A DNA stretch of 50,211 bases from Halothermothrix sp. DTU029 (GCA_001512435.1 LFRS01000033.1:1-50211), one strand, 5' to 3'. Positions 1 through 10,601 are shown, counted from the first letter of the stretch. Program-made: numbers and translations. Notes: a model not told the origin generated them from the letters alone.

Positions 1-831
1 CCTGTATTATATTATAAAGGAGAGCTAAACTTCTCTTATCCTGCTGTGGCTATTGTAGGAGCCAGGGGATGCAGCAATTATGGAAAGAAAGTAGCAGAGA
101 ATTTTGCCTGTCAACTGGCAGAAAGGGGTGTAGTAGTAATCAGTGGTCTGGCCAGAGGAATTGATACCTATGCCCATATCGGTGCCCTCCGGGCTAAAGG
201 AAAGACTATAGCTGTAATTGCCTGTGGACTGGATATAGTTTATCCGCCAGAAAATAAAAAGTTATATATGGAGATTCAGCATGAGGGAAGTTTACTTAGT
301 GAATATCCACCAGGTGTAGAACCTTTATCTGGTCATTTCCCTCAGAGGAACAGGATTATCAGTGGGTTGAGCCAGGGAATATTGGTTGTTGAGGCAGCAG
401 ATAGAAGCGGCTCCCTGATAACAGCTGCCATTGCCAGGGAACAGGGACGGAAATTATTTGCCATTCCGGGAAATATTGACCGGCCCCAGAGCAGGGGTTG
501 TAATAAATTAATAAAGGAGGGGGCAAAACTTGTTACAAAAGTAGAAGATGTCCTGGAAGAACTGTTCCTATACAGGGGAGATCTAGATATCAGTAATGGG
601 AAAAACAAGGAGATAACCTATCCAGTATTGAGTCCAGAGGAAAAGGAAGTACTCAAGCTATTTGAAAAGGAACTAGAACTAACAGTAGATGAGATTATCA
701 GGCTGACTGAGAAAAGTCCTGCTACAGTCAATACAATCCTCTTGCAATTGGAGTTAAAGGGTCTTCTTTCCCGTGGTCCTGGAAAAAAATATTCCTTTAT
801 GGGTTTACAAAGCATATTAAAACCAATATAA
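1..831 (+). CDS. dprA: DNA processing protein DprA (5'-truncated by window edge)
   Basis: Frame is open from base 1 (PVLYYKGELNFSYPAVAIVGARGCSNYGKK...); Rossmann-like VAIVGAR, GLARGIDTYAH, FPQRNRIISGLS motifs and C-terminal winged-helix region. Confidence 0.96.
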   Translation, partial: PVLYYKGELNFSYPAVAIVGARGCSNYGKKVAENFACQLAERGVVVISGLARGIDTYAHIGALRAKGKTIAVIACGLDIVYPPENKKLYMEIQHEGSLLSEYPPGVEPLSGHFPQRNRIISGLSQGILVVEAADRSGSLITAAIAREQGRKLFAIPGNIDRPQSRGCNKLIKEGAKLVTKVEDVLEELFLYRGDLDISNGKNKEITYPVLSPEEKEVLKLFEKELELTVDEIIRLTEKSPATVNTILLQLELKGLLSRGPGKKYSFMGLQSILKPI

Positions 832-880
832 TAAATTAATAGTTATGTAATTAAGTTTGTATTTCCTGGAGGGAACAGAT

Positions 881-1372
881 ATGAAAAGTAATATAATTGA
901 AATAGTTACTTTACTTATACAGAGATTATTGGTTGATGGTGAAGTCTTTATGGAAGAAGAAATAGTAATGGAACTTCTGGAATTAGGATATGAGATAAAG
1001 GATATAGACCAGGCCTTTGAATTAATTTATAATGGTACGGAAATAATAGAGGCAGAAAATCCCCAGCCTAAGCAATCCAGAGAATTAGGTTTTTATAATA
1101 GGGTATTTAGTAATGCAGAAAAAATGTATCTTCCTTTGAATATACAGGGTTTATTGATTAAAATAGTCTTTAGCAGAATTCTCTCTGTTGATGAATATGA
1201 AGAAATAATAAAAAGGCTCATCCAGAGCAGTTATCATGAACTTATTTCTGAACAAAGCTTATGGGATATAATTGAAGATGTTGTTGAAGATCAGTATAAA
1301 CTATACCTATTATTAAATGAAATTAATGAATTTCAGGATATAATCCCGGATGCTAACCGTTATTTAAACTAA
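881..1372 (+). CDS. DUF494/Smg-like protein
   Basis: ORF; ATG at 881 preceded by ggaggg; acidic helical protein between dprA and topA with Smg-like pattern (EEEIVMELLELGYEIKDIDQAF...LSVDEYEEIIKRLI...LWDIIEDVV). Confidence 0.6.
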   Translation: MKSNIIEIVTLLIQRLLVDGEVFMEEEIVMELLELGYEIKDIDQAFELIYNGTEIIEAENPQPKQSRELGFYNRVFSNAEKMYLPLNIQGLLIKIVFSRILSVDEYEEIIKRLIQSSYHELISEQSLWDIIEDVVEDQYKLYLLLNEINEFQDIIPDANRYLN

Positions 1373-1393
1373 TCTATCGTCGGAGGTGTTATT

Positions 1394-3481
1394 GTGGCAA
1401 CAAAGAAAAGCAAGAATACACTAGTCATAGTTGAATCTCCAGCTAAAGCAAGAACTATTTCTAAGTTTCTGGGAAAAGGTTATAAAGTCGAAGCTTCTAT
1501 GGGGCATGTTATAGATTTGCCAAAAAGTAAGATTGGTATTGATATTGACAATAATTTTGAACCACAATATATTACCATAAGGGGTAAAGGCAAGATCTTA
1601 AATAAGTTGAAAAGTGAGCTCAAGAATAGTGATGAGGTTTTACTTGCTACTGACCCTGATAGAGAAGGGGAAGCTATCTCCTGGCACCTATACCGGGCAC
1701 TGAAACTGGATAAGGAAAATGTCCGGATTGAATTTAACGAAATAACCAAAACAGCAGTACAGAAGGCCTTAAAAGAAGCAAGGCCTATAAATAAAAATCT
1801 GGTAGATGCCCAGCAGGCCAGAAGGCTTCTTGACAGGCTGGTGGGTTATAAATTGAGCCCCTTGCTTTGGACCAAAGTAAGAAAGGGCTTGAGTGCCGGC
1901 AGGGTGCAGACAGTGGCTGTAAAAATTATCTGTGAGCGGGAGAGAGAGATTAAAAGCTTTGTCCCTGAAGAATACTGGACCATTACTGTAGAGTTTGAGA
2001 AAAATGGTGAGAGATTTACTGCTGCTTTATTAAGGATTAATGGTAAAAAAGTTAAGATCAGTAATGAAAAAGATGCCTTAAAAATAGTTGAAGAATTAAA
2101 AAACGCCAGTTTTGTTGTAAGGAAAGTAAAGGAAAGAGACCGGAGGAGAAATCCCCTCCCACCTTTTACTACCAGTACCTTGCAACAACGGGCAGCCAAT
2201 ACCCTGAATTTTCCTGCTAATAAAACCATGATGATTGCACAACAATTATATGAAGGTATTGATATTGGGGCAGAAGGTACGGTTGGTTTAATCAGTTATA
2301 TGCGAACAGATAGTACCAGGGTTTCAGAAGAGGCGGTAAATAATGCCAGGAATTATATCAGGAATGAGTTTGGGGATAAATATGTGCCGGAAAAAGCAAG
2401 GAATTATTCCAGGTCCCGAGGTTCACAGGATGCCCATGAAGCAATCAGGCCTACATCAGTGGACCGCCATCCTGAAAAGATCAAGAAATACTTAAGTGCT
2501 GATCAATATAAGTTATATGATTTAATCTGGCGTAGATTTGTAGCCAGTCAGATGAGTCCAGCTATCTATAGAGTCCTTACTGTTAATATTGAGGCAGGGG
2601 AGAAATATCTGTTCCGGGCTATAGGATCACAGATAGTTTTTCCAGGCTTTTTGCAGATATATAATGGAAATGAAAGAGAAGATGTATTATTGCCGGAACT
2701 GGTTGAGGGAGATAGTCTGCCTGTAAAGGATTATAAGCCAGAACAACATTTCACCCAGGCCCCTCCCCGTTTTACAGAAGCCAGCCTGGTCAAGACACTG
2801 GAAGAGGAAGGAATAGGCAGGCCCAGTACCTATGCACCGATTATTTCCACCATTATTTCCAGGGGTTATGTGGAAAGAGATGGCAAACAATTAGTACCTA
2901 CTGAATTGGGTTTTATTGTAGTGGATTTATTAAGTGAGTATTTTCCAGATGTTACTGATGTTGAATTTACAGCCCAACTGGAAAAAAGGCTGGATAGTAT
3001 CGAAGAGGCTGAGGTTGACTGGAAAAAGGTCCTGGCTGATTTTTATTATCCTTTTGCAGATAGGCTTGAGGAAGCCAGAGAAAAGATGGAAAGAGTAGAG
3101 CTGGCCAGTGAGGTAACTGATGAAACCTGTGATAAATGCGGCAGGCCCATGGTAATCAAGTTTGGCCGCTATGGTAAGTTTTTGGCCTGTTCTGGTTATC
3201 CGGAGTGTAGGAATACAAAACCATTTTTGATCAAAACAGGGGTGAAATGTCCTTCCTGTAAAGATGGAGACCTGATCCAGCGCAAGACCAAGAGGGGTAG
3301 AATTTTTTATGGTTGTACCAATTACCCAGAATGTGATTTTACCAGCTGGAATAAACCGGTAGAGAAGAGTTGTCCTAAGTGTATGGGCTTAATGGTAGAG
3401 AAAAGTAATAAGGAAAAAGGCCTTTATTATAGCTGTATTAATGAGGAATGTGGCCATGAAGAAAGTGCAGAAAAGAAATAA
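1394..3481 (+). CDS. topA: DNA topoisomerase I
   Basis: TOPRIM (LVIVESPAKARTISKFLG), active-site SYMRTDSTR, C-terminal Cys4 zinc fingers; GTG start with ggaggtg upstream. Confidence 0.98.
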   Translation: MATKKSKNTLVIVESPAKARTISKFLGKGYKVEASMGHVIDLPKSKIGIDIDNNFEPQYITIRGKGKILNKLKSELKNSDEVLLATDPDREGEAISWHLYRALKLDKENVRIEFNEITKTAVQKALKEARPINKNLVDAQQARRLLDRLVGYKLSPLLWTKVRKGLSAGRVQTVAVKIICEREREIKSFVPEEYWTITVEFEKNGERFTAALLRINGKKVKISNEKDALKIVEELKNASFVVRKVKERDRRRNPLPPFTTSTLQQRAANTLNFPANKTMMIAQQLYEGIDIGAEGTVGLISYMRTDSTRVSEEAVNNARNYIRNEFGDKYVPEKARNYSRSRGSQDAHEAIRPTSVDRHPEKIKKYLSADQYKLYDLIWRRFVASQMSPAIYRVLTVNIEAGEKYLFRAIGSQIVFPGFLQIYNGNEREDVLLPELVEGDSLPVKDYKPEQHFTQAPPRFTEASLVKTLEEEGIGRPSTYAPIISTIISRGYVERDGKQLVPTELGFIVVDLLSEYFPDVTDVEFTAQLEKRLDSIEEAEVDWKKVLADFYYPFADRLEEAREKMERVELASEVTDETCDKCGRPMVIKFGRYGKFLACSGYPECRNTKPFLIKTGVKCPSCKDGDLIQRKTKRGRIFYGCTNYPECDFTSWNKPVEKSCPKCMGLMVEKSNKEKGLYYSCINEECGHEESAEKK

Positions 3482-3504
3482 GCCATGAGACCCAGAGAAT
3501 TTGC

Positions 3505-3532
3505 TTGACAGTGATTCTTATAGTATGATAAT
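3505..3532 (+). promoter_or_regulatory. Putative sigma-A promoter upstream of hslV (TTGACA-N16-GATAAT)
   Basis: TTGACA 3505-3510 and GATAAT 3527-3532 in the topA-hslV spacer. Confidence 0.5.
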
Positions 3533-3622
3533 ATAGTGTAGGTAATTACTCAAGTATAATTGCCTCTATATTATTTTGAATCATTCGAAAATTTAATATA
3601 GATTTTTAGGGAGGTTGAGTTT

Positions 3623-4189
3623 GTGGAGTGGAATCCTAAAGCTACTACTGTAGTAGCTGTTAAACATAAAGGGGAAGTAGCCATGGCCAGTGATGGCCAG
3701 GTCACCCTGGGTAATACTGTTATGAAGGCAGGGGCAAGGAAGGTGAGGTTTTTATACAAAGGAGAAGTTCTGGTAGGCTTTGCCGGGACTTCTGCTGATG
3801 GCTTTACCCTGCTGGAGAAGTTTGAGATTAAACTGGAAGAATTTCATGGTAATCTGGAGAGAGCAGCTGTTGAACTGGCAAAAGAATGGCGGACCGATAA
3901 AGTTTTGAGAAAACTGGAAGCATTATTGCTGGTAGCCAATAAAGAGAAGATCCTCTTGATTTCAGGAAATGGTGATGTAATAGAGCCAGACAATGATGTT
4001 ATAGCAATCGGTTCAGGTGGTCCATATGCACAGGCAGCTGCTTTAGCTATGGTAAAATTCGCTGATCAGATGAGGGCAAAGGAAATAGCTTATGAAGCAG
4101 TAAAGATAGCAGCAGGCATATGTATCTATACTAATGATAACATTATAGTAGAGGAGATAGCAGGAGGTGAAGGACCATCAAAGAGTTAA
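3623..4189 (+). CDS. hslV: ATP-dependent protease subunit HslV/ClpQ
   Basis: [29 protein letters not shown]-terminal catalytic region; adjacent to hslU and codY. Confidence 0.97.
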   Translation: MEWNPKATTVVAVKHKGEVAMASDGQVTLGNTVMKAGARKVRFLYKGEVLVGFAGTSADGFTLLEKFEIKLEEFHGNLERAAVELAKEWRTDKVLRKLEALLLVANKEKILLISGNGDVIEPDNDVIAIGSGGPYAQAAALAMVKFADQMRAKEIAYEAVKIAAGICIYTNDNIIVEEIAGGEGPSKS

Positions 4190-5556
4190 CCCCTAGAGAG
4201 ATAGTGGAAAGGCTTGATAAGTATATTATAGGCCAGGAAGAAGCAAAGCGGGCAGTAGCTATTGCTTTGAGAAATAGATATAGGAGAAGGAAAATAAAGA
4301 ATGAGTTACAGGAAGAAATAATGCCTAAAAATATACTTATGATTGGTCCTACTGGTGTAGGAAAGACTGAAATTGCCAGAAGATTGGCTAAAATAACCAG
4401 CTCACCTTTTATCAAAATAGAGGTAACCAAGTTTACTGAAGTAGGCTATGTCGGACGTGATGTAGATTCTATAATCCGTGATTTACTGGAGAACTCTATC
4501 CAGATTATCAAAAAGGAAAAATTCAAAGAAGTAGAAGCAAGGGCGGAAGAGTTGGCTAAAGAGAGGATACTGGATATTTTACTGCCCCTGCCCAGGAGAA
4601 AAAGAAGAGATCCCTTTAGTTTTTTGATGGATAATGATAAAAGTGATGAAATGGATCAGGAAACACAAAATAGGATTTTAGAAAGGAGGGAAAGATTAAA
4701 GAAAAAACTGGAAGATGGCGAATTAGATGATCAGATTATTGAGATAAATGTAGAAGTACAAACACCACATATGCTGGAGATGTTTTCCGGAGCGGGTGTT
4801 GAAGAGATAGGCATAAATTTTCAGGATGTTTTTGGCAACATATTCCCTTCACCAAAAAAGAAGAGGAAAGTTACAGTTGCAGAGGCCAGGAATATTCTCC
4901 AACAGGAAGAAGCTCAAAAGCTAATCGATATGGATGAGGTAAGCAGAGAAGCTATTGAGAAGGTTGAGAATGATGGCATTGTTTTTCTGGATGAATTTGA
5001 TAAGATAGCTGGACGGGAATCCGGTCATGGGCCCGATGTCTCCAGGGAAGGAGTACAAAGGGACATTCTCCCTATTGTTGAGGGCTCTACAGTAATGACC
5101 AAATATGGCCCAGTTAAAACCGACCATATTTTATTTATTGCAGCTGGTGCCTTCCATGTAGCAAAACCTTCTGATTTGATACCAGAGCTACAGGGTCGTT
5201 TTCCCATAAGAGTAGAATTAAGAAGCCTGAGCAAGGATAATTTTATACAGATCTTAACTAAACCCAAAAATGCCTTAATAAAACAGTATATAGCTTTACT
5301 GTCTACTGAAGGTCTGGAGATTGAGTTTACAGATGGAGCAATTGAGGAAATAGCAGAATTTGCTTACCAGGTAAATGAGCAGACGGAGAATATTGGTGCC
5401 AGAAGGTTGCATACAATCATGGAAAGATTGCTGGAAGAATTGTCTTTTTCTGCTCCTGAATTAAAGGGGGAGAAGATTGTCATTGATGTAGATTATGTTA
5501 GAAAACAACTGGCTGATGTTGTATTGAATAAAGATTTAAGTAAATATATCCTATAA
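4177..5556 (+). CDS. hslU: HslU/ClpY AAA+ ATPase subunit (proposed ATC start at 4177; nearest standard start is GTG 4204)
   Basis: Walker [10 protein letters not shown], Walker [47 protein letters not shown] family N-terminus; see finding on start codon. Confidence 0.93.
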   Translation: MKELTPREIVERLDKYIIGQEEAKRAVAIALRNRYRRRKIKNELQEEIMPKNILMIGPTGVGKTEIARRLAKITSSPFIKIEVTKFTEVGYVGRDVDSIIRDLLENSIQIIKKEKFKEVEARAEELAKERILDILLPLPRRKRRDPFSFLMDNDKSDEMDQETQNRILERRERLKKKLEDGELDDQIIEINVEVQTPHMLEMFSGAGVEEIGINFQDVFGNIFPSPKKKRKVTVAEARNILQQEEAQKLIDMDEVSREAIEKVENDGIVFLDEFDKIAGRESGHGPDVSREGVQRDILPIVEGSTVMTKYGPVKTDHILFIAAGAFHVAKPSDLIPELQGRFPIRVELRSLSKDNFIQILTKPKNALIKQYIALLSTEGLEIEFTDGAIEEIAEFAYQVNEQTENIGARRLHTIMERLLEELSFSAPELKGEKIVIDVDYVRKQLADVVLNKDLSKYIL

Positions 5557-5587
5557 AAAGTGTATAAGCAAATGGAGGTATATAATT

Positions 5588-6367
5588 ATGGATAAATTAT
5601 TAGAAAAAAGTCGTATGATTAACAGGTTATTGCAAAGAACAGGTGGAAGGCCTGTTGATTTTGCCGAGATGGCAACAGTATTGAGAGATGCTATTGAATG
5701 TAATGTTTACATTGCCAGTAGAGAAGGAAAGATATTTGGCTACAGCTTACAGGATGATTTTGAATGTAATGTGATGGAAGAAAAGGTAGTCAATGAAGGA
5801 GAACTGCCAGGAGATTATAACAAAGAATTGTTGAAAATAAGAGAAACAAGAGCTAATCTTGAGAAAAAAGACGGAATTTGTATATTTTCTGATGATGACT
5901 GCTTGTTCAATGATAAATTGACTACTATTATACCTATCCTGGGTGGTGGTGACAGGCTGGGCACCCTGGTTTTGGTCAGATATGGTGAGGAGTTTTCTGC
6001 CCATGACCTGGTACTGGGTGAGTATGGTGCCTCAGTGGTTGGTATGGAAATATTGCGTTCCAGAACAGAGAAAATAGAAAAAGAAGCCCGTAAAAAAGCT
6101 GCTGTACAGATTGCCATCGACACCCTGTCCTATTCTGAATTAGAAGCCATCGAGCATATCTTTGAAGAACTTGATGGTAAAGAAGGATTGCTTGTAGCCA
6201 GCAAAATAGCTGATCGGGTAGGTATAACCAGATCTGTTATTGTAAATGCTTTAAGAAAATTTGAAAGTGCTGGTGTAATTGAATCCAGATCTCTTGGAAT
6301 GAAAGGGACCTATATTAAAGTACTCAATGACTATCTATTGGAAGAATTAAACAAACTTAAAGCATAA
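5588..6367 (+). CDS. codY: GTP-sensing pleiotropic transcriptional regulator CodY
   Basis: GAF-like N-terminus ([17 protein letters not shown]) and [43 protein letters not shown]. Confidence 0.98.
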   Translation: MDKLLEKSRMINRLLQRTGGRPVDFAEMATVLRDAIECNVYIASREGKIFGYSLQDDFECNVMEEKVVNEGELPGDYNKELLKIRETRANLEKKDGICIFSDDDCLFNDKLTTIIPILGGGDRLGTLVLVRYGEEFSAHDLVLGEYGASVVGMEILRSRTEKIEKEARKKAAVQIAIDTLSYSELEAIEHIFEELDGKEGLLVASKIADRVGITRSVIVNALRKFESAGVIESRSLGMKGTYIKVLNDYLLEELNKLKA

Positions 6368-6397
6368 ATCTCTTACAGGTATTTTAATAAAACCTAT

Positions 6398-6423
6398 ATG
6401 TCCTCTTTCGGGGACATTTTTTT
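6398..6423 (+). terminator. Rho-independent terminator after codY
   Basis: ATGTCC-tctttcgg-GGACAT hairpin followed by a T run. Confidence 0.85.
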
Positions 6424-6507
6424 AATATATGCAGGAACTATTAAATAATTGTCGAATATATAAAGAAAGATAAAATAATCCATATATAACCAAGGGGGTC
6501 AATATAG

Positions 6508-6873
6508 ATGAGCAAAAGAGTATTAGTAGTAGATGATGCTGCTTTTATGAGAATGATGATTAAGAATATTTTGATTGATGGCGGATTTGAGATTGTCGGC
6601 GAAGCCGAAACAGGAAGAGATGCCATAGAATTGTATAAAGAATTAAAACCTGATCTGGTGACTATGGATATTACTATGCCTGAAATGGACGGCATCGATG
6701 CTGTTAAGGAAATACTGGAAATAGATAAAGATGCCAAAATTATCATGTGTAGTGCCATGGGACAACAGGCTATGGTAATCGATGCCATCCAGGCTGGGGC
6801 CAAAGATTTTGTCGTCAAACCTTTTAAGCCAGATCGAGTACTTGCTGCTGTGAATAAATTATTTAATGAATAA
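6508..6873 (+). CDS. cheY: Chemotaxis response regulator CheY
   Basis: Single receiver domain: VLVVDDAAFMRMM, DLVTMDITMPEMDG, CSAMGQ, DFVVKPF. Confidence 0.95.
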   Translation: MSKRVLVVDDAAFMRMMIKNILIDGGFEIVGEAETGRDAIELYKELKPDLVTMDITMPEMDGIDAVKEILEIDKDAKIIMCSAMGQQAMVIDAIQAGAKDFVVKPFKPDRVLAAVNKLFNE

Positions 6874-6922
6874 GAAATCCCCTGTTAATGGAGAGGTTTG
6901 AGAGTTAAAGGAGGTTGACTCT

Positions 6923-8929
6923 ATGGATACTAAGGATCAATACCTACAGATGTTTTTTGACGAATCAGCTGAGTACCTGCAGCAATTGAATGAGAATGTC
7001 CTACTCTTGGAAGAACACCCAGAAGATGAAGAGATTATAAATGCTGTATTCCGGGCTGCTCATTCCGTAAAGGGTATGTCTGCTACAATGGGTTATGAGC
7101 GCTTGACAGATTTGACCCATAGAATGGAAAGTATCCTGGCCAAAGTCAGGAATAAGGAAATGACCATTAACGAGTTTATTATTGATACACTTTTTTCCGG
7201 ATTAGATTACATTAAATTATTACTGGATGATATTAGAAATAATGGAGAAGAGCGGACTGATATTAGTGATTATTTATCAAAATTGGAAAAGATTTTAAAT
7301 AATGACATTTCAATCCAGGAAGTGCTGGTGAAACCGGAAAAAACAGATTTGAACCTGCAGGATTTTACTGGAATGATTGCCTTAACTGAGGAAGAAAAAG
7401 AAGAAATCTACAACAAAATGACCAGTAATGACAGAATTTATAATATTAGGGTAATTTTAGCTGAAGATTGTTTGCTCAAGAATGTTCGTGGATATATGAT
7501 TCTGAAAAAGGCCCAGGAACTTGGTTATCTGGCCAAGTCGAATCCAGATCAGAGAGAGATAGAAGATGAAGATTTTGGGGATTCCATTTATATTAAATTA
7601 ATATCTGCTTTAAAAGAAAAACAAATTCAGGAGGAACTTGCCGACATCATTGATGTAGAGCAGGTTATTATTCATGTTGAGGATTATAAAGTAGAAGAAA
7701 AGGCAGTGGTTGAACAACAGGAAGCAAAGAGCCTGGTTGATAGTATAAAAAAACAGAAAGATGGATTGGCCAATATCCAGGTTTCACCTACTGTTAGGGT
7801 AGACATTAAAAAACTGGATACATTGATGAATATGGTCGGGGAACTGCTGATTAATAAGACCAGATTAGAAGGCTTGAATATTGATAGTGATGTTTATCAG
7901 GATATTATTCAACAACTGGACCGGGTCACCCAGGATTTACATCATACAGTAATGCAGATCAGGATGGTTCCTATTGGTGGTATATTTAATAGATTTCCCC
8001 GGATGGTCAGGGACCTTTCCAAGGAATTGGATAAAAAGATTGATTTAATTATCGAAGGTGCAGATACAGAGCTGGACCGTTCTCTTATTGATGAATTGGG
8101 CGATCCGCTGATGCATATTATCAGAAACTCCATTGACCATGGTATAGAAAAACCAGCAGAAAGGGAAAGGAAAGGCAAACCTGCTACTGGTAACATTCTT
8201 TTACAGGCCTACCAGAAAGGTAGTGAGATTATTATAGAAGTAGAAGATGATGGAGCAGGAATAAATACAGAAAAAGTTATAGAAAAAGCAATTGAGAAAG
8301 GTATAATTACTCCAGATGAAGCCAGTCAGATGGAGGAAAGGGACAAGCTTAATCTTATCTTCCATCCTGGATTCAGTACTTCAGAGGAGGTAACAGATAT
8401 TTCCGGCCGGGGAGTAGGTATGGATGTTGTCAGGAATGTTGTAGAAACCCTTGATGGCCAGGTTTTTGTAGAATCAGAATTAGGTGTTGGAACCCGCTTT
8501 ACAATTTCCTTACCATTGACCTTAGCTATTACCCAGGCCTTAATGGTAGTTATTAATAATGAAGTTTATGCTATTCCTTTAGGTAGTATTAGTGAAACAC
8601 TCCTGGTTGCTCCTGAAGAAATCATTCAGGTAAGGGGGCAGGATGTAATATTGCTCAGGGAGAGTACAATTCCACTGGTGGAAGCTGCCCGACAGTTAAA
8701 TCTTGATATTGAGTATGGTAAATACAGACAATTGGAAGAGATACCTGTTGTTATTATTAATTCTGGTGAAAGACAAATAGGTTTAATTGTGGATCAGATG
8801 TTGAACCAACAGGAGATAGTTATCAAGTCACTTGGTAAGTTCCTGGTTAATATTAAAAACATTAGTGGAGCAACTATTGTAGGAGACGGGGATGTAGCCC
8901 TAATACTTGATGTGCGGAATATTGCTTAA
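6923..8929 (+). CDS. cheA: Chemotaxis histidine kinase CheA
   Basis: Hpt box HSVKGMSATMGYERL, HATPase motifs (IIRNSIDHGIE, DDGAGI, GRGVGMDVV), C-terminal CheW-like domain. Confidence 0.97.
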   Translation: MDTKDQYLQMFFDESAEYLQQLNENVLLLEEHPEDEEIINAVFRAAHSVKGMSATMGYERLTDLTHRMESILAKVRNKEMTINEFIIDTLFSGLDYIKLLLDDIRNNGEERTDISDYLSKLEKILNNDISIQEVLVKPEKTDLNLQDFTGMIALTEEEKEEIYNKMTSNDRIYNIRVILAEDCLLKNVRGYMILKKAQELGYLAKSNPDQREIEDEDFGDSIYIKLISALKEKQIQEELADIIDVEQVIIHVEDYKVEEKAVVEQQEAKSLVDSIKKQKDGLANIQVSPTVRVDIKKLDTLMNMVGELLINKTRLEGLNIDSDVYQDIIQQLDRVTQDLHHTVMQIRMVPIGGIFNRFPRMVRDLSKELDKKIDLIIEGADTELDRSLIDELGDPLMHIIRNSIDHGIEKPAERERKGKPATGNILLQAYQKGSEIIIEVEDDGAGINTEKVIEKAIEKGIITPDEASQMEERDKLNLIFHPGFSTSEEVTDISGRGVGMDVVRNVVETLDGQVFVESELGVGTRFTISLPLTLAITQALMVVINNEVYAIPLGSISETLLVAPEEIIQVRGQDVILLRESTIPLVEAARQLNLDIEYGKYRQLEEIPVVIINSGERQIGLIVDQMLNQQEIVIKSLGKFLVNIKNISGATIVGDGDVALILDVRNIA

Positions 8930-8944
8930 GGGAGGAGTGTTTTT

Positions 8945-9421
8945 ATGGATTATACCCTTAGAGATGATCTAATGCTGGAGGATTATGAGAGAAAACAGAT
9001 AGTGGTATTTCAACTGGCTGATGAAGAATATGCAGTTGATATTAGTCAATCAAAACAGATCATTAAGGTTTCTAAAATAACACCGGTGCCAAATACCCCT
9101 GATTATGTCAGAGGTGTGATTAATTTGAGAGGGCAGATTGTACCGGTGATAGATCTGCGAAAACGTTTTGGCATCACAGGTACTGTAGAGAAGGAAAGGA
9201 TTATTACCATTGAGTTTGATGATATTCTCATTGGTATTCTCGTAGATGAGATTAAAGAAGTATTGTGGTATGACGTAGAAAAAGAACTGGAATCAGCCCC
9301 AGATATTGATAGTAGTATCCGGCAGGATTACATAAAAGGAGTAGTTAAAAAAGGAAAACGCTTAATAGTCTTAATTGATCTAGAAAAATTATTATTTGAG
9401 AATAGGCCAGTTTCTGCGTGA
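8945..9421 (+). CDS. cheW: Chemotaxis adaptor CheW (copy 1)
   Basis: CheW fold motifs VVFQLADEEYAVDI, YVRGVINLRGQIVPVIDLRKRFG. Confidence 0.93.
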   Translation: MDYTLRDDLMLEDYERKQIVVFQLADEEYAVDISQSKQIIKVSKITPVPNTPDYVRGVINLRGQIVPVIDLRKRFGITGTVEKERIITIEFDDILIGILVDEIKEVLWYDVEKELESAPDIDSSIRQDYIKGVVKKGKRLIVLIDLEKLLFENRPVSA

Positions 9422-9458
9422 TAATAGGTCATATCTCTCATAACGAGGGGGGTATTTA

Positions 9459-9962
9459 ATGCTATCTAATTTTAAGAATAAAAAGAAGACAAATGTACAG
9501 CAGGAAGAACAACAATTTGTTGTTTTCTCTGTTGGCAAGGAAAAGTTTGGTGTTGATGTTAATCAGATTAAACAGGTTATTCCTGTAATGGAAACCACAT
9601 ATATTCCCAACTCTCCTGCCTTTGTTAAAGGTGTAATAAATTTAAGAGGAGACATTATTCCTATTATAGACTTAGCCGGAAAATTATCCTTGCAGAGAGT
9701 AGAAGTAGATGAAGAAAAGAAAAGAATTATTATTGTAGAATTAAAAAACATTCAAAATGTGGGCATGTTAGTGGATAATGTAACAGAGATGATCAGGATT
9801 GATGCTGATGAAATTTCTGATGCTCCGGATTTAGTAAAGGCAGTCCATAGTGATTATATACAGGGAGTGGCGAAAGTAAACAACCAATTATTGATACTCC
9901 TGAACCTGAACAAAGTATTAACATCTGAGGAATTAATAGAGCTGGGGAATATAGAGTTCTAA
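9459..9962 (+). CDS. cheW: Chemotaxis adaptor CheW (copy 2)
   Basis: FVVFSVGKEKFGVDVNQIKQVI, FVKGVINLRGDIIPIIDLAGKL. Confidence 0.93.
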   Translation: MLSNFKNKKKTNVQQEEQQFVVFSVGKEKFGVDVNQIKQVIPVMETTYIPNSPAFVKGVINLRGDIIPIIDLAGKLSLQRVEVDEEKKRIIIVELKNIQNVGMLVDNVTEMIRIDADEISDAPDLVKAVHSDYIQGVAKVNNQLLILLNLNKVLTSEELIELGNIEF

Positions 9963-9986
9963 ATAATCTTCTGTGAGGTGGCTATT

Positions 9987-10601
9987 ATGTCAGATCTGAT
10001 AAACCATTTGACCAGTGTTCAAAAGGATGTACTAAAGGAGATTGGAAATATCGGGGCAGGTAATGCAGCCACTGCCTTTGCCCAATTTCTAAATACCAGA
10101 ATCCATATGACTGTACCGTCAGTTACTATTGTTCCTATAGAAGATGTGCCAGAATTAACTGGTGGAATAGAAACAGAGGTTGTAAGTGTTTTGCTAAAGG
10201 TTATGGGAGAATCACCAGGTAGTATTTTGCTGGTTTTTTCAGTTCAGAGTACTGAAAATTTGCTGAAGATGATTATTGATGAATTTGATATTTATCAACT
10301 TGGTGAAGTTGAAGTGTCTGCCATAAAGGAAATTGGCAACATTTTATCAGGTTCTTATCTTAATGCAATTAATCAAATGACTGGTTTTAACCTTTTTCAA
10401 TCTATACCCGCTTTTGCTTTTGATATGGCTGGTGCTATTTTAAGTTCTTCTATGCTTAGTCTTGCAGAAAATGATTATGCCTTACTGATAGAAACCAAAT
10501 TCATCAATGGTGATGAAGAGATTGAGGGTTTCTTCTTTTATATTCCAGATCCCGGCTCTCTGGAAAAAATACTGAAATCATTGGGGTTTGATACTCAATG
10601 A
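9987..10601 (+). CDS. cheC: CheY-P phosphatase CheC
   Basis: Duplicated EIGNIGAGNA / EIGNILSGSY motifs; ATG at 9987 with gaggtg SD. Confidence 0.93.
   Translation: MSDLINHLTSVQKDVLKEIGNIGAGNAATAFAQFLNTRIHMTVPSVTIVPIEDVPELTGGIETEVVSVLLKVMGESPGSILLVFSVQSTENLLKMIIDEFDIYQLGEVEVSAIKEIGNILSGSYLNAINQMTGFNLFQSIPAFAFDMAGAILSSSMLSLAENDYALLIETKFINGDEEIEGFFFYIPDPGSLEKILKSLGFDTQ

Noticed and set aside
342-608. Numerous 60-180 aa minus-strand ORFs in the track (e.g. 342-608, 1846-2229, 30161-30691, 30378-30914, 49649-50092)
   Set aside because: They lie antisense to clearly conserved genes, show low-complexity Ser/Leu/Ile-rich translations typical of reverse-complement coding DNA, and have no recognisable domains.
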